Assembly (NCBI RefSeq): GCF_003415655.1
Contig: NZ_QRHC01000003.1
Location: forward strand, 364,600-428,599
Length of the DNA stretch: 64,000 bases
DNA from: Vibrio maerlii
Lineage (GTDB): Bacteria; Pseudomonadota; Gammaproteobacteria; Enterobacterales; Vibrionaceae
Direction of reading: 5' to 3'
Shown: positions 1 to 12,471 of the stretch, one piece after another
How positions within the stretch are numbered: the stretch's first letter is position 1
Layout of the letters: each line of letters starts with the position of its first letter
The notes under the pieces: generated by a model
Databases searched by the model: none
Told to the model about the DNA's origin: nothing
What the model saw: only the letters and a program-made list of their open reading frames with translations
Position numbers and translations under genes: made by a program

Positions 1-9
1 AGAATTGAT

Positions 10-94
10 GCGGAAGTGGCGGAATTGGTAGACGCACCAGATTTAGGTTCTGGCGCCGCAAGGTGTGAGAGTTCAAGTCTCTCCTTCCGCACCA
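10..94 (+). tRNA. tRNA-Leu (anticodon UAG)
   Basis: Complete class II tRNA with an encoded 3' CCA. The acceptor arms GCGGAAG and CTTCCGC pair, the D-loop carries GGTAGACGC, and the anticodon stem CCAGA/TCTGG encloses a loop with TAG at its centre. A long variable arm follows, as expected for tRNA-Leu, then a T-arm with GTTCAAGTC. It decodes CUA and related CUN codons. Only 9 bases precede it, so it may be the last member of a tRNA cluster outside the window. A terminator follows 10 bases later. Confidence 0.97.
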
Positions 95-104
95 TCATTA
101 GAGA

Positions 105-130
105 CCCAGCTTCTAGCTGGGTTTTCTTTT
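105..130 (+). terminator. Intrinsic terminator after tRNA-Leu
   Basis: The stem CCCAGC/GCTGGG with a 5-base loop (TTCTA) is followed by TTTTCTTTT. It lies directly after the tRNA and probably ends its transcript. Confidence 0.9.
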
Positions 131-267
131 ATCTGCTCTCCTGCTCAGTGACCCCTTTCAGCTTTTGTTACTAAAATCACCTTTCTAAAACAGTCTACTA
201 GTAAACCTTTTAGCCAAAATATCGGACAATAGGTGTTTCAATATTTGGCACACTAGGACGTATCGCT

Positions 268-1305
268 GTGGAACCTATTACTCTTCTCATTGGCTGCTAC
301 ACCAATAACAACACGCTAAGCAAAGGTGTTCAGACCATATCATTTGATCCTGCTGATGGCAGCTTCAGCCACAAACAATCACTTTTAGAATGTGACAACC
401 CCTCATTCGTGACCAAAGTGGAAAATGGCTTCTACGCGATCACCGAGCTAACAAAACAAGAGCAGCCTCAGCTTGTTTTCCGATCAAATGATAACCTCAA
501 CAATCAACATGACATCGACGGCGACCACCCTTGTCATATTGCCGTGTCTAACAAGTTTGGTCTCATAGTCACTTCACAATACACCTCGGGCAGTTTCGAT
601 ATTTTCACTCGAGACTCAACTGGGTCGATTAGCGAAAGGTTAGCGACCTTAATAATGAGTGGTTCAAGTATTCATCCAAAGCGCCAGACTGCACCTCATG
701 CCCACCAAGCTGTTTTCTTAGAAACGAGAGATCAGATGGCAACTGTCGATCTAGGTGGCGACAAGATTAGGTTGTTTGATATTCAGCGTTCTGAGTCAGG
801 CCAATACTCTTTCCCTGAAGCAGAAACCATTGTTTTACCTGCAGGTAGTGGCCCTCGCCATCTGGTATTCAATTCGACAGAAGAAATGCTATACATATTG
901 TGTGAGTTGACTGAAGAGTTGTTTGTAGCTCAACGAGATAATGGAAAATGGAACCTGGTTCAACAGCTTAAGCTACTGCCAGACACTGAGATTGGAGAAG
1001 CCGCAGCAGCAATAAAGCTCTCTTCAGACAGCCGCTTCCTGTACACGTCGAGCCGTAAACAATCACGAATTAGCTGCTTTGCTGTTAATCAAGAGTCAGG
1101 GCTTGTTGAATATAAAGATAGTTACTCTACACAAGGGGTATTTCCTCGTGATTTTGCAATCATCGCAAATGGTGAGTGGTTAATTACAGCCAACCAACAT
1201 TCTAATGATATGGCGAGCTTTAAAGTAAACAAAGAAACGGGAACTCTTATGTTTAGCGGAAATAAAGTAGAGATCGGTGAGCCTGTTTGTATTGTTGAGT
1301 GTTGA
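268..1305 (+). CDS. Beta-propeller lactonase family protein (Pgl-like)
   Basis: A 345-residue protein that resembles the seven-bladed beta-propeller lactonase family (PF10282), which includes E. coli 6-phosphogluconolactonase Pgl (331 aa). The family hallmarks are visible: an N-terminal LLIGCYT strand, HPCHIAVS, PHAHQAV near residue 150, and GSGPRHLVF in the second half. No signal peptide is seen, so it is probably cytoplasmic. The start is GTG, with GGACG a few bases upstream. Family members hydrolyse 6-phosphogluconolactone or related sugar lactones. Vibrios often carry a separate DevB-type Pgl, so the true substrate here is uncertain. The gene stands alone and converges on ubiF across a shared terminator. 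Confidence 0.8.
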   Translation: MEPITLLIGCYTNNNTLSKGVQTISFDPADGSFSHKQSLLECDNPSFVTKVENGFYAITELTKQEQPQLVFRSNDNLNNQHDIDGDHPCHIAVSNKFGLIVTSQYTSGSFDIFTRDSTGSISERLATLIMSGSSIHPKRQTAPHAHQAVFLETRDQMATVDLGGDKIRLFDIQRSESGQYSFPEAETIVLPAGSGPRHLVFNSTEEMLYILCELTEELFVAQRDNGKWNLVQQLKLLPDTEIGEAAAAIKLSSDSRFLYTSSRKQSRISCFAVNQESGLVEYKDSYSTQGVFPRDFAIIANGEWLITANQHSNDMASFKVNKETGTLMFSGNKVEIGEPVCIVEC

Positions 1306-1344
1306 TAAACAATCTCTGACAACCAAGCTCCGATTGCAGGAAAC

Positions 1345-1370
1345 AAAAAAGCTCCGCCTCGGAGCTTTTT
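1345..1370. terminator. Bidirectional terminator between lactonase gene and ubiF
   Basis: The stem GCTCCG/CGGAGC with loop CCT is flanked by an A run on the left and a T run on the right. It can end transcripts from both convergent genes. Confidence 0.9.
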
Positions 1371-1403
1371 CATCATTTATTAATTCTTCCCTGCTTACTC
1401 GAC

Positions 1404-2579
1404 TTATAAGCCTAATGCGTACTTTAAGACTTGGTCTTTAATGGGTCCTGATTGCTCTGCTAGCTTAAGGGCTGCATTACGAACAAACTTAGCTGGCCCA
1501 AGATCATTACTGAACGTCTTGTAAAAGAAGTCCATGCCCGTTTGCATCAATAAGTTGTCACCACGACGCTTTATCTCATATTTACGCATCTGCTTTTCAG
1601 TGGCGGGCTCATCACTGGCGCACACCTCCAACAGCGCTTTCACATCTTTAAAACCTAAGTTCACACCCTGCCCTGCTAATGGGTTAATGGTATGCGCAGA
1701 GTCCCCAACCAATACACAACCTCGTTTGAAGTAGTTCTGAGCGTGTCGACGGGTCAAAGGAAATGAACCTGCTTGTAGAACTTTAATAGGCCCTAACTCA
1801 GAGGGAAAGTGCTGAGCAATCTCTCGCTCTAATGCGGTATTAGATAGCTGCTTGAGTTCACGGATTCTTCTGGCGGAGTCATACCAAACCAATGACCCCT
1901 GCCCGACTTCTTGCCCATCCTTCTCCAAAGATGCCAAAGGCAGGAACGAGCGTGGGCCCGAAGGCATAAATTGTTGCCAAGTAATATCTTGTTGAGGCAG
2001 CTCAGTTTCAACATTGATAAGCATGCAATCCTGACGATAATCCCATGCAGTAATGCCGATACCAGCCATCTGACGGACCATAGAGTTTGCACCATCAGCC
2101 CCGATGATCCAGCCTGTTTCAAGCACTTCGCCAGAGTCTAAAGTCACCTGATTAACGTCACCAAACTCAATGCGCTCTAGTTTATCAGAGCAAAACAGAG
2201 TTAGATTGTCATGGTGCTCAAACTGCTCCCACAGGCCCAGTTGAATCACTCGGTTTTCGACAATATAACCAAGCTGTTCCATATCTAAGGAATCAGCATG
2301 GAACCGTGTACGGCACTCTGGGTGCTCCCAAGTCTCCAATCGTTTGTAACGACAGACTCGTTTCGATGAAATGCCAGACCAAGCCCCTAAAGACTCCAAC
2401 AGGTTAACCGAATTCTGTGAGATGGCGGATACTCTTATATCCAGTGGCTGATCTTGTTCAAATGCCTTCGGTGCAAAGTTTTCGACAACCGCCACCTGTT
2501 TTCCTTGTTTAGCAAAACCCAGAGCTACAGCGGCTCCAACCATGCCACCACCAATCACTACAAAATCGAACTTGGTCAT
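1404..2579 (-). CDS. ubiF: 2-octaprenyl-3-methyl-6-methoxy-1,4-benzoquinol hydroxylase
   Basis: FAD-dependent monooxygenase of the UbiH/UbiF/VisC family, acting in aerobic ubiquinone biosynthesis. The N-terminus shows the dinucleotide-binding motif VVIGGGMVGAA. A GADGANS motif lies near residue 158, and the second FAD motif GDSAHTINPLAGQGVNLG lies near residue 290. I start it at the ATG giving MTKFDFVV. This makes 391 residues, the size of E. coli UbiF, and the 75 residues available upstream look unlike the family. The neighbour miaB is divergent, as in E. coli, which supports UbiF over the paralogues UbiH and VisC/UbiI. It hydroxylates C6 of the quinone ring at the inner membrane. Confidence 0.92.
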   Translation of the reverse strand: MTKFDFVVIGGGMVGAAVALGFAKQGKQVAVVENFAPKAFEQDQPLDIRVSAISQNSVNLLESLGAWSGISSKRVCRYKRLETWEHPECRTRFHADSLDMEQLGYIVENRVIQLGLWEQFEHHDNLTLFCSDKLERIEFGDVNQVTLDSGEVLETGWIIGADGANSMVRQMAGIGITAWDYRQDCMLINVETELPQQDITWQQFMPSGPRSFLPLASLEKDGQEVGQGSLVWYDSARRIRELKQLSNTALEREIAQHFPSELGPIKVLQAGSFPLTRRHAQNYFKRGCVLVGDSAHTINPLAGQGVNLGFKDVKALLEVCASDEPATEKQMRKYEIKRRGDNLLMQTGMDFFYKTFSNDLGPAKFVRNAALKLAEQSGPIKDQVLKYALGL

Positions 2580-2849
2580 TTTATGTACTTTATCACTTTG
2601 ATTCTTTGACTGTTTTTCATTGTACTTTTTCCCAATCAAATTACGACCAGTTTTCCCCATTAAAGAGAGGTCAAGATCAAAGCTATTTACCTGTTTTTCA
2701 CTACTAGTCAGCGTCGATTGAAACCAGTACAATACGCGGCTTGCCAAAGGATGGCACCAATATAACCATGGATGAGAGTGGTTTAAGATAAACCGAATCA
2801 ACACTGGGCGATTTGCTCCCTTAATTTAAACTAACGATCGAGCGAAATT

Positions 2850-4274
2850 ATGAGTAAGAAACTGCTAATTAAAACCTGGGGATGTCAGATGAACGAATAC
2901 GATTCATCAAAAATGGCAGACCTTCTAAACGCAGCCAATGGCTACGAACTGACGGAAGTTCCAGAAGAGGCAGATGTACTTCTACTCAACACCTGTTCTA
3001 TTCGTGAAAAAGCACAAGAAAAGGTGTTCCACCAGCTTGGTCGTTGGAAAACACTTAAAGATAAGAAAGATGGTGTTGTTATCGGCGTGGGTGGCTGTGT
3101 AGCAACTCAAGAGGGTGACCATATTCGTGAACGTGCACCTTACGTTGACGTAATCTTTGGCCCACAAACACTGCACCGCCTACCAGAGATGATTAAACAA
3201 TCTCTGAGCGACGAAGCGCCTGTAATGGATATCTCTTTCCCTGAGATCGAAAAGTTCGACCGTCTGCCTGAGCCTCGTGCTGAGGGTGCGACAGCATTCG
3301 TTTCTATCATGGAAGGCTGTTCTAAATACTGTACTTACTGTGTAGTACCATACACGCGTGGTGAAGAAGTTAGCCGTCCAATGGATGACGTGCTTTTTGA
3401 GATCGCACAACTAGCTGAGCAAGGCGTACGTGAAGTAAACCTACTAGGTCAAAACGTAAACGCATTCCGTGGTCCAACACACGAGGGGGACATCTGCACG
3501 TTTGCAGAACTGCTTCGTCTTGTTGCATCAATTGATGGCATCGACCGTATTCGCTTTACCACAAGCCACCCGCTTGAGTTTGGTGATGACATCATCGCAG
3601 TTTACGAAGATACGCCGGAGCTTGTGAGCTTCCTACACCTACCAGTACAAAGTGGTAGTGACCGTATTCTGACGAACATGAAGCGCCCTCACACGGCGAT
3701 TGAGTACAAATCAATCATTCGTAAACTACGTAAAGCGCGCCCTGACATTCAAATCAGCTCTGACTTCATCGTTGGTTTCCCTGGCGAAACAGACATGGAT
3801 CATCAAGCAACAATGAAGCTGATCAAGGACGTTGATTTCGATATGAGCTTCAGCTTTATCTTCTCTCCTCGTCCAGGTACACCTGCTGCCGATTACCCAT
3901 GTGATCTGCCTGAGCAAACGAAGAAAGAGCGCCTATACGAGCTACAGCAAGTTGTAAATAGCCAAGCTATGCGTTACTCACGTCAAATGCTCGACACTGA
4001 ACAGCGCGTTCTTGTCGAAGGCCCATCGAAGAAGAATCTAATGGAGCTTCGTGCGCGAACTGAAAACAACCGCGTAGTAAACTTCGAAGGCAGTGCAGAC
4101 CTGATTGGTCAGTTCGTTGACGTAAAAATCACAGACGTATTTGCAAACTCTTTGCGTGGTGAAATCGTACGTACAGAGAAAGAAATGGACCTACGTTCTA
4201 TCATTTCTCCAACGCAAATGATGGCAAAAACCAAGCGTGAAGATGAGCTGGGTGTAGCGACCTTTACGCCATAA
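2850..4274 (+). CDS. miaB: tRNA-2-methylthio-N6-dimethylallyladenosine synthase MiaB
   Basis: Radical-SAM methylthiotransferase that adds a methylthio group at C2 of i6A37 in tRNAs reading UNN codons. The 474 residues match the family length. The N-terminal UPF0004 domain has its cluster cysteines in [19 protein letters not shown] and GGCVATQEG. The radical-SAM triad CSKYCTYC lies at about residues 157-164, and a TRAM-like region with ALVEG-type strands closes the protein. It is the first gene of the block miaB-ybeZ-ybeY-corC-lnt, in the same order as E. coli, but a terminator separates it from ybeZ. Confidence 0.98.
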   Translation: MSKKLLIKTWGCQMNEYDSSKMADLLNAANGYELTEVPEEADVLLLNTCSIREKAQEKVFHQLGRWKTLKDKKDGVVIGVGGCVATQEGDHIRERAPYVDVIFGPQTLHRLPEMIKQSLSDEAPVMDISFPEIEKFDRLPEPRAEGATAFVSIMEGCSKYCTYCVVPYTRGEEVSRPMDDVLFEIAQLAEQGVREVNLLGQNVNAFRGPTHEGDICTFAELLRLVASIDGIDRIRFTTSHPLEFGDDIIAVYEDTPELVSFLHLPVQSGSDRILTNMKRPHTAIEYKSIIRKLRKARPDIQISSDFIVGFPGETDMDHQATMKLIKDVDFDMSFSFIFSPRPGTPAADYPCDLPEQTKKERLYELQQVVNSQAMRYSRQMLDTEQRVLVEGPSKKNLMELRARTENNRVVNFEGSADLIGQFVDVKITDVFANSLRGEIVRTEKEMDLRSIISPTQMMAKTKREDELGVATFTP

Positions 4275-4349
4275 GCTTTAATTGAGCTAAGTAAGCTTGA
4301 AAAACCCTGAGTAAGTGACCATCTTAGAAACAGGGATATCGCCATAAGA

Positions 4350-4373
4350 AGCCCGGTCCCAATCGGGCTTTTT
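4350..4373 (+). terminator. Intrinsic terminator after miaB
   Basis: The stem AGCCCG/CGGGCT is followed by TTTTTGCTCTTT. It lies in the 146-base gap between miaB and ybeZ, and some read-through probably feeds the ybeZ operon. Confidence 0.8.
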
Positions 4374-4420
4374 GCTCTTTATTTTACAGTGGAGCAAGTG
4401 GCAAACATTGAGAGGCTAAT

Positions 4421-5533
4421 TTGAGCAATAAAATTGTAACTCTAGAAATCAATCTAGAACCTTCTGATAACCGCAGACTTGCAAGCCTATGCGGTCCATT
4501 TGATGACAACATCAAACACTTAGAGCGCCGCCTAGGCGTTGAAATCAACTACCGTAGCAACTTCTTTACGATCGTAGGTAAGCCACATACCTCGGCAGCT
4601 GCTCTTGATATCATCAAATCACTGTATGTTGATACGGCGCCAGTTCGAGGCCAGATTCCAGATATCGAACCAGAGCAAATTCACCTGGCAATCAAAGAGT
4701 CGGGGGCATTAGAGCAAACTACAGAAAGCGACTTCGAGCACGGTAAAGAAGTCTTTGTTAAGACGAAAAAAGGCGTTATCAAGCCTCGTACACCTAACCA
4801 AGCTCAGTACTTAGTGAACATGGTTACTCACGATATCAGCTTTGGTATTGGTCCTGCTGGCACAGGTAAGACCTACCTAGCTGTTGCTGCGGCTGTAGAT
4901 GCACTTGAGCGTCAAGAGATCCGTCGAATCTTACTTACTCGTCCTGCAGTAGAAGCAGGTGAAAAACTCGGTTTCCTACCAGGTGACCTAAGCCAGAAAG
5001 TCGATCCATACCTGCGCCCTCTTTACGATGCATTATTTGAGATGCTTGGCTTTGAGCGTGTAGAAAAGCTTATCGAGCGTAACGTAATTGAAGTTGCCCC
5101 ACTGGCTTATATGCGTGGTCGAACGCTTAACGATGCGTTTATCATTCTTGATGAAAGTCAGAACACCACCGTTGAACAGATGAAGATGTTCCTGACACGT
5201 ATCGGCTTCAATTCTCGTGCCGTAATCACTGGTGATGTAACGCAGATCGATTTACCTCGTGGTGCCAAGTCCGGCCTTCGCCATGCTATTGAAGTTCTGA
5301 GCGAAGTAGACGATATCAGCTTTAACTTCTTCCAATCAGACGACGTGGTTCGTCACCCTGTTGTTGCTCGTATTGTTAACGCGTATGAGAAGTGGGAAGC
5401 GAAGGATCAAAAAGAGCGTAAAGAGCGCGACCGTATTCGCCGCGAAGAGCGTGAAGCGCAGCAAGCGGCTAACCAAGCACTAGTGGAAGCGGCAGCAACT
5501 GCAAGCAATTCGACAGCAAAAGAGAGTAACTGA
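4421..5533 (+). CDS. ybeZ: PhoH-like ATPase YbeZ
   Basis: PhoH-family P-loop ATPase of 370 residues, with Walker A GPAGTGKT at about residues 145-152 and a Walker B-like region [11 protein letters not shown] near residue 245. An N-terminal KH/R3H-like RNA-binding portion precedes the ATPase. The C-terminus is a highly charged tail rich in KER repeats, probably helical. The start is TTG, with AGAGG five bases upstream. Two bases separate its stop from ybeY. In E. coli YbeZ associates with the YbeY endoribonuclease, and a role in rRNA processing or RNA quality control is inferred from that partnership. Confidence 0.93.
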   Translation: MSNKIVTLEINLEPSDNRRLASLCGPFDDNIKHLERRLGVEINYRSNFFTIVGKPHTSAAALDIIKSLYVDTAPVRGQIPDIEPEQIHLAIKESGALEQTTESDFEHGKEVFVKTKKGVIKPRTPNQAQYLVNMVTHDISFGIGPAGTGKTYLAVAAAVDALERQEIRRILLTRPAVEAGEKLGFLPGDLSQKVDPYLRPLYDALFEMLGFERVEKLIERNVIEVAPLAYMRGRTLNDAFIILDESQNTTVEQMKMFLTRIGFNSRAVITGDVTQIDLPRGAKSGLRHAIEVLSEVDDISFNFFQSDDVVRHPVVARIVNAYEKWEAKDQKERKERDRIRREEREAQQAANQALVEAAATASNSTAKESN

Positions 5534-5535
5534 AC

Positions 5536-6000
5536 ATGAGCATCGAACTAGATCTGCAACTTGCGGTCGAAGATGAGCAAGGTTTACCGTCTGAGCAAGA
5601 TTTTCAAACTTGGCTAGACAAAACCATTCCTCAGTTTCAGCCTCAAGCGGAACTAACGATTCGCATCGTTGATAGTGAAGAAAGCCACCAGCTTAACCAC
5701 GAGTATCGTGGTAAAGACAAGCCAACTAACGTTCTGTCTTTCCCATTTGAAGTGCCACCTGGTATTGAGATGGATCTGCTGGGTGACCTAATCATTTGCC
5801 GTCAAGTGGTTGAGCAAGAAGCAAAAGAGCAGAATAAACCTCTGTTGGCACATTGGGCCCATATGGTTGTACATGGCAGTCTTCATCTGCTAGGTTATGA
5901 TCATATCGAGGACGAAGAAGCCGAAGAGATGGAGTCACTCGAAACAGAAATCATGCAAGGTATGGGCTTTGAAGACCCTTACTTTTCTGAGAAAGAGTAG
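5536..6000 (+). CDS. ybeY: Endoribonuclease YbeY (rRNA maturation)
   Basis: UPF0054 metalloprotein of 154 residues. The zinc-binding signature [11 protein letters not shown] places its three histidines at 113, 117 and 123, and NVLSFPF is the conserved substrate-cleft strand. YbeY is a single-strand-specific endoribonuclease needed for 16S rRNA 3'-end maturation and for late 70S ribosome quality control. It is translationally linked to ybeZ, with a 2-base gap. Confidence 0.97.
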   Translation: MSIELDLQLAVEDEQGLPSEQDFQTWLDKTIPQFQPQAELTIRIVDSEESHQLNHEYRGKDKPTNVLSFPFEVPPGIEMDLLGDLIICRQVVEQEAKEQNKPLLAHWAHMVVHGSLHLLGYDHIEDEEAEEMESLETEIMQGMGFEDPYFSEKE

Positions 6001-6074
6001 TCGATAGGGCCATCACCTTATCGCTACTGATGTGAGTTACCACACATCTGGTAACACTAACGACTAGAGATAAA

Positions 6075-6971
6075 ATGAACGAAGACAATTCGCCCTCACA
6101 CCCCGAAGGCAAAAACGAAAAATCTGAAGGTCCGAGTAGAAAGTCCTTCTTTGAACGCCTAGGTCAAATCTTTCAAGGCGAACCAAAAGACCGCCAAGAG
6201 CTTGTAGATGTTATCCGCGACTCTGAAGAAAACGACCTAATTGACCACGACACTCGCGACATGCTTGAGGGTGTTATGGAAATCTCAGAAATGCGAGTAC
6301 GTGACATTATGATCCCACGCTCGCAAATGGTTACGGTAGAACGAACCGATGATCTTGATACGCTCATCGAACTGATTACCGATGCTCAACACTCTCGCTA
6401 TCCAGTGATCAGTGAAGACAAAGACCACGTTGAGGGCATTCTATTAGCGAAGGACTTACTTAAATACTTAGGATCAGGCAGTTCACCGTTTGATATCGAA
6501 GAAGTCATCCGCCAAGCTGTTGTGGTTCCTGAAAGTAAACGCGTTGACCGTCTGCTTAAGGAATTCCGTGAAGAGCGTTACCACATGGCTATCGTGGTTG
6601 ATGAATTCGGTGGTGTATCTGGGCTTGTTACCATTGAGGATATCCTTGAAGAGATTGTTGGTGAAATCGAAGACGAATTCGATGACGAGGAAGAAGTCGA
6701 TATTCGTAAACTGAGTAAACACACTTATTCAGTGAAAGCACTAACAACCATTGAAGAATTCAATGATCAATTTGGCACCAACTTCAGCGATGAAGAAGTG
6801 GATACTGTGGGTGGTATGATCATGACCAACTTTGGTCACCTACCGTCTCGTGGTGAGTCAATTGATATCGAGGGTTACTTGTTCAAGGTGACTTCAGCAG
6901 ATAGCCGAAGAGTCATTCAACTTCAAGTCACCATTCCTACTGTGGAGTCGGTGCAACCACAAGAAGAATAA
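6075..6971 (+). CDS. corC: CNNM/CorC-family protein with CBS pair
   Basis: A 298-residue soluble protein. The acidic N-terminal stretch is followed by a CBS-domain pair starting around [10 protein letters not shown] and ending near [17 protein letters not shown]. The C-terminal CorC/HlyC transporter-associated domain holds [16 protein letters not shown]. It corresponds to E. coli YbeX/CorC (292 aa), which has been linked to Mg/Co efflux with CorA and, more recently, to ribosome metabolism. The context between ybeY and lnt is conserved across gamma-proteobacteria. Confidence 0.93.
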   Translation: MNEDNSPSHPEGKNEKSEGPSRKSFFERLGQIFQGEPKDRQELVDVIRDSEENDLIDHDTRDMLEGVMEISEMRVRDIMIPRSQMVTVERTDDLDTLIELITDAQHSRYPVISEDKDHVEGILLAKDLLKYLGSGSSPFDIEEVIRQAVVVPESKRVDRLLKEFREERYHMAIVVDEFGGVSGLVTIEDILEEIVGEIEDEFDDEEEVDIRKLSKHTYSVKALTTIEEFNDQFGTNFSDEEVDTVGGMIMTNFGHLPSRGESIDIEGYLFKVTSADSRRVIQLQVTIPTVESVQPQEE

Positions 6972-6979
6972 TCACCTCA

Positions 6980-8488
6980 ATGATAAAATCACTTTATCGT
7001 TCCTTAGGGCTGCCAGTATTGGCAGCCCTAGCTGGAGCCGCTTCAACTCTCGCTTTTGCTCCATACTCGGCGTGGTACGCCGCGCTTATTAGTCCACTCA
7101 TTCTGTTACTACTGATCCAAAATACCTCTCCAAAGCGAGGCTTTGCCCTTGGTTATTGCTGGGGATTTGGTCAGTTTGCGACAGGTATAAGTTGGGTTCA
7201 CATTAGCATCGACAACTTCGGTGGTATGCCAAAGGTAGCCAGTCTGTTTTTGATGTTCCTGCTAGTCGCTTATCTTGCCGTATATACGGGCTTATTCGCC
7301 GCTTTATTGAACAGGTTTACACCACAAATATCTAAGACTCGCCTGCTTGTTGCCGCACCTGCTTTATGGCTTATCAGTGACTGGCTACGTGGTTGGATCA
7401 TGACGGGGTTCCCATGGCTATGGCTCGGTTACAGCCAAATAGACACTCCTCTTGCTAGCTTTGCTCCTATTGGTGGTGTTGAGTTACTAACGCTTCTCGT
7501 AACCATATCAACCGGTGCAGTCGCTTACGCGCTAATGAGTAAACGTTGGTCGATTCTTTTGATCCCAGCTGTCATTTATACATTCGGCTTTGGTATTCGC
7601 CATGTAGATTGGGTGACCCCAAAACCGCAACAAACGACCGACGTCGTCCTTATTCAAGGCAACATCGACCAAGCTTCAAAATGGATTCCAAGCAACCGTT
7701 GGCCAACCATTATGACGTACATGGATACAACTCGTGCGAACTGGGACGCCGATATTATCGTTTGGCCTGAGGCAGCTATTCCTGCCTTTGAACTCGAGCT
7801 GCCGTCTTTCTTGAGTAACCTAGATTCTGCTGGAAAAATGAATGACAGTGCAGTGATCACAGGTGTCGTCAACCGCTCTGAAGATAAGCAGTACTACAAC
7901 AGTGTGCTTACTCTGGGTGTCACCCCATATGGCGATTACAGCTACGATTTAGAAGAGCGCTACCATAAGCATCACTTACTACCATTTGGTGAGTTTGTAC
8001 CATTTGAAGATATCCTGCGTCCATTGGCCCCTTTCTTCAATTTACCAATGTCGTCTTTCAGTCGTGGTGCGTATATCCAGCCTAATATCGTTGCAAATGG
8101 CCGCCATTTGGCCCCGGCATTGTGTTACGAGATCATCTTCAATGAGCAGTTACGTCAGAACATTACGGATGAGACAGACTACATCCTTACGCTCTCTAAC
8201 GACGCATGGTTCGGTGACTCAATCGGTCCTCACCAGCATATGGAAATCGCTCGCATGCGTGCTCTTGAGTTTGGTAAACCGCTTATTCGCTCTACCAATA
8301 ATGGGGTGACTGCAGTAACCGACTATAAAGGTAATATCACTCATGAACTACCTCAGTTTGAGTTTGGGGTGTTAAAAGCCACGATGACTTCTACAGAAGG
8401 AAGCACACCCTACAAAACGCTAGGCAGCTGGCCGTTGTATGTTTGGGTATTGGTCAGTTTAGTTTGGGGATGGCGTAGAAGCACCTAG
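6980..8488 (+). CDS. lnt: Apolipoprotein N-acyltransferase
   Basis: An inner-membrane enzyme of 502 residues that transfers an acyl chain from phospholipid to the N-terminal cysteine of diacylglyceryl lipoproteins, the last step of lipoprotein maturation. The first 190 residues form several membrane segments, and a nitrilase-like periplasmic domain follows. The catalytic Glu is in [11 protein letters not shown] (Glu264), and the nucleophile is Cys382 in [10 protein letters not shown] lysine-bearing [13 protein letters not shown] region lies between them. A final hydrophobic segment ([13 protein letters not shown]) anchors the C-terminus. It is 8 bases downstream of corC and is the last gene of the operon. 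Confidence 0.97.
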   Translation: MIKSLYRSLGLPVLAALAGAASTLAFAPYSAWYAALISPLILLLLIQNTSPKRGFALGYCWGFGQFATGISWVHISIDNFGGMPKVASLFLMFLLVAYLAVYTGLFAALLNRFTPQISKTRLLVAAPALWLISDWLRGWIMTGFPWLWLGYSQIDTPLASFAPIGGVELLTLLVTISTGAVAYALMSKRWSILLIPAVIYTFGFGIRHVDWVTPKPQQTTDVVLIQGNIDQASKWIPSNRWPTIMTYMDTTRANWDADIIVWPEAAIPAFELELPSFLSNLDSAGKMNDSAVITGVVNRSEDKQYYNSVLTLGVTPYGDYSYDLEERYHKHHLLPFGEFVPFEDILRPLAPFFNLPMSSFSRGAYIQPNIVANGRHLAPALCYEIIFNEQLRQNITDETDYILTLSNDAWFGDSIGPHQHMEIARMRALEFGKPLIRSTNNGVTAVTDYKGNITHELPQFEFGVLKATMTSTEGSTPYKTLGSWPLYVWVLVSLVWGWRRST

Positions 8489-8489
8489 T

Positions 8490-8560
8490 TGCTAGAACCT
8501 AGTGCCTAGATTTTTGAAAAGTTTTATTCTAGGTACTAGGCACTCGCTTCTAGGTACTAG
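8490..8560. repeat. CTAG-rich inverted repeat between lnt and the YbeL-like gene
   Basis: CCTAGTGCCTAGA (8498-8510) pairs with TCTAGGTACTAGG (8528-8540), with one mismatch. A second CTAGGTACTAG follows at 8550-8560. The sequence fills the whole 73-base gap between two convergent genes. Similar CTAG-rich inverted repeats occur at 21751-21784 and 49175-49220. Confidence 0.75.
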
Positions 8561-8561
8561 T

Positions 8562-9032
8562 TTATGGCTTGAGCGGTTGTCGACTAAAGCCATTATTTCC
8601 GCATTTAATACAATTCACTACTTCCGTTGGGTGGTTGTATTCCACCTTATGTCCGCAGTTTTCACATACTAAAATGCCTAGGCCAATCATATCGCCGGTT
8701 TTGTACAAGCCTTGGTGCTCAAGGTCTTGGAATAACTCCACCCATTCCACCTTTGTTCGGTCGGTAATCTCCAACAAACCATGCCAGATAGAGTTCGCCA
8801 CCATCAGATAAAATGGCCCGCTCTTGCTCTCTTCATAGTTTTCGGAAAACTCTTTCAAATCAGATTTTACATAGGCAGAAATCAAAGCTAGCTCGTCTTT
8901 GGTCATGTCATTGGCGGCTTTTGCATACTTACCAGACGTCTCTATTTTATTGTTGAGTTCATCAGGGCTGTGCTTGAGCGTCTCAATCACATCTTCCACT
9001 ATCTCTTCATAAAGCGCTTTTTTCTTCGGCAT
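8562..9032 (-). CDS. Zinc-ribbon protein, DUF1451 (YbeL-like)
   Basis: A 156-residue acidic protein with a long helical N-terminal part and a C-terminal zinc ribbon (CENCGHKVEY then CIKCGNNGF). It resembles E. coli YbeL, a DUF1451 protein also found next to leuS. The start is placed at the ATG giving MPKKKALYEE because a strong GGAGGT site lies just upstream. The six extra residues of the longer frame lack one. The function is unknown. The zinc ribbon suggests nucleic-acid or protein binding, but this is inference. Confidence 0.85.
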   Translation of the reverse strand: MPKKKALYEEIVEDVIETLKHSPDELNNKIETSGKYAKAANDMTKDELALISAYVKSDLKEFSENYEESKSGPFYLMVANSIWHGLLEITDRTKVEWVELFQDLEHQGLYKTGDMIGLGILVCENCGHKVEYNHPTEVVNCIKCGNNGFSRQPLKP

Positions 9033-9089
9033 ACGGCACCTCCATAGCATTGACTATTGTTGATGTGGCTTGCTTTAGGTATTCTATAA

Positions 9090-11723
<2,634 letters not shown>

Positions 11724-11742
11724 TCGCAGATAAATAAGTCAT

Positions 11743-11783
11743 AAGCAGGGTGGTGATTTTACCCACCCTGCTTTATTTATCTT
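11743..11783 (+). terminator. Intrinsic terminator after leuS
   Basis: An 11-bp stem AAGCAGGGTGG/CCACCCTGCTT is followed by a T-rich tract. It separates leuS from lptE, which is joined to leuS in some relatives. Confidence 0.88.
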
Positions 11784-11856
11784 AACGCTTTGCTTTATCT
11801 ACTCAGATAAGTACAGAGCCTTAAGATAAATAACTAAACATTGAGATCATCTTGTC

Positions 11857-12462
11857 ATGCGTCTAATTTCTCTTTCTTCTGTAAAGCTATCTTGTGTCGT
11901 TCTTATTGCTAGCCTTCTATCGGCATGTGGCTTTCATCTTCGTGGCAATTTTGATGTACCAGAAGAGCTTCAGAAACTGTCTCTAACCAGCTATGACCAA
12001 TACAGTGATCTAACACGCTCGGTAGAGGCGCAACTTCGCCTGAACAAAATCGATGTCGTTTCACCAGCAAGTAATGTTCCTAACCTGCACCTAATCAGTG
12101 CTGGAACAAGCGAGCGCACACTTTCTCTATACCAAAACACTCGCGCAGCTGAAAAAGAGCTGACCTACCGAGTGAGTTACCGTATTACGGTTCCTGAGCT
12201 AGGAATGAAAACATTCTCAACCTCAGTTACCCGCAGCTACCTAGATAACCCGCTGACCGCACTAGCAAAGTCGGTTGAACGCGACATGATCGAAGACGAA
12301 ATGCGTCAGCTTGCATCGACACAGATCATCCGCCAAACCGCTCGCCTAAAAGCAGATTATGAAGCCAACGAGCTCGAGTTTGATGATATGCCAAAGAAAA
12401 AAGAAATGGGTGTAAACACGATCGAGACTTTGGAAGCAGGTAGCGAGCCCGCGGCTCAGTAA
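11857..12462 (+). CDS. lptE: LPS-assembly lipoprotein LptE
   Basis: An outer-membrane lipoprotein of 201 residues that forms the plug of the LptD translocon and helps deliver LPS to the cell surface. It has a lipoprotein signal peptide with lipobox LSAC (Cys24), followed by the family's typical GFHLRG. It starts the compact run lptE-holA-rsfS-rlmH-mrdA-rodA-rlpA. The C-terminal 25 residues are acidic and low in complexity. Confidence 0.94.
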   Translation: MRLISLSSVKLSCVVLIASLLSACGFHLRGNFDVPEELQKLSLTSYDQYSDLTRSVEAQLRLNKIDVVSPASNVPNLHLISAGTSERTLSLYQNTRAAEKELTYRVSYRITVPELGMKTFSTSVTRSYLDNPLTALAKSVERDMIEDEMRQLASTQIIRQTARLKADYEANELEFDDMPKKKEMGVNTIETLEAGSEPAAQ

Positions 12463-12471
12463 CCAATCAAT

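Noticed and set aside
2580..2804. N-terminal 75-residue extension of ubiF
   Set aside because: It does not look like the family. The internal ATG gives the exact E. coli length and starts at the FAD motif.
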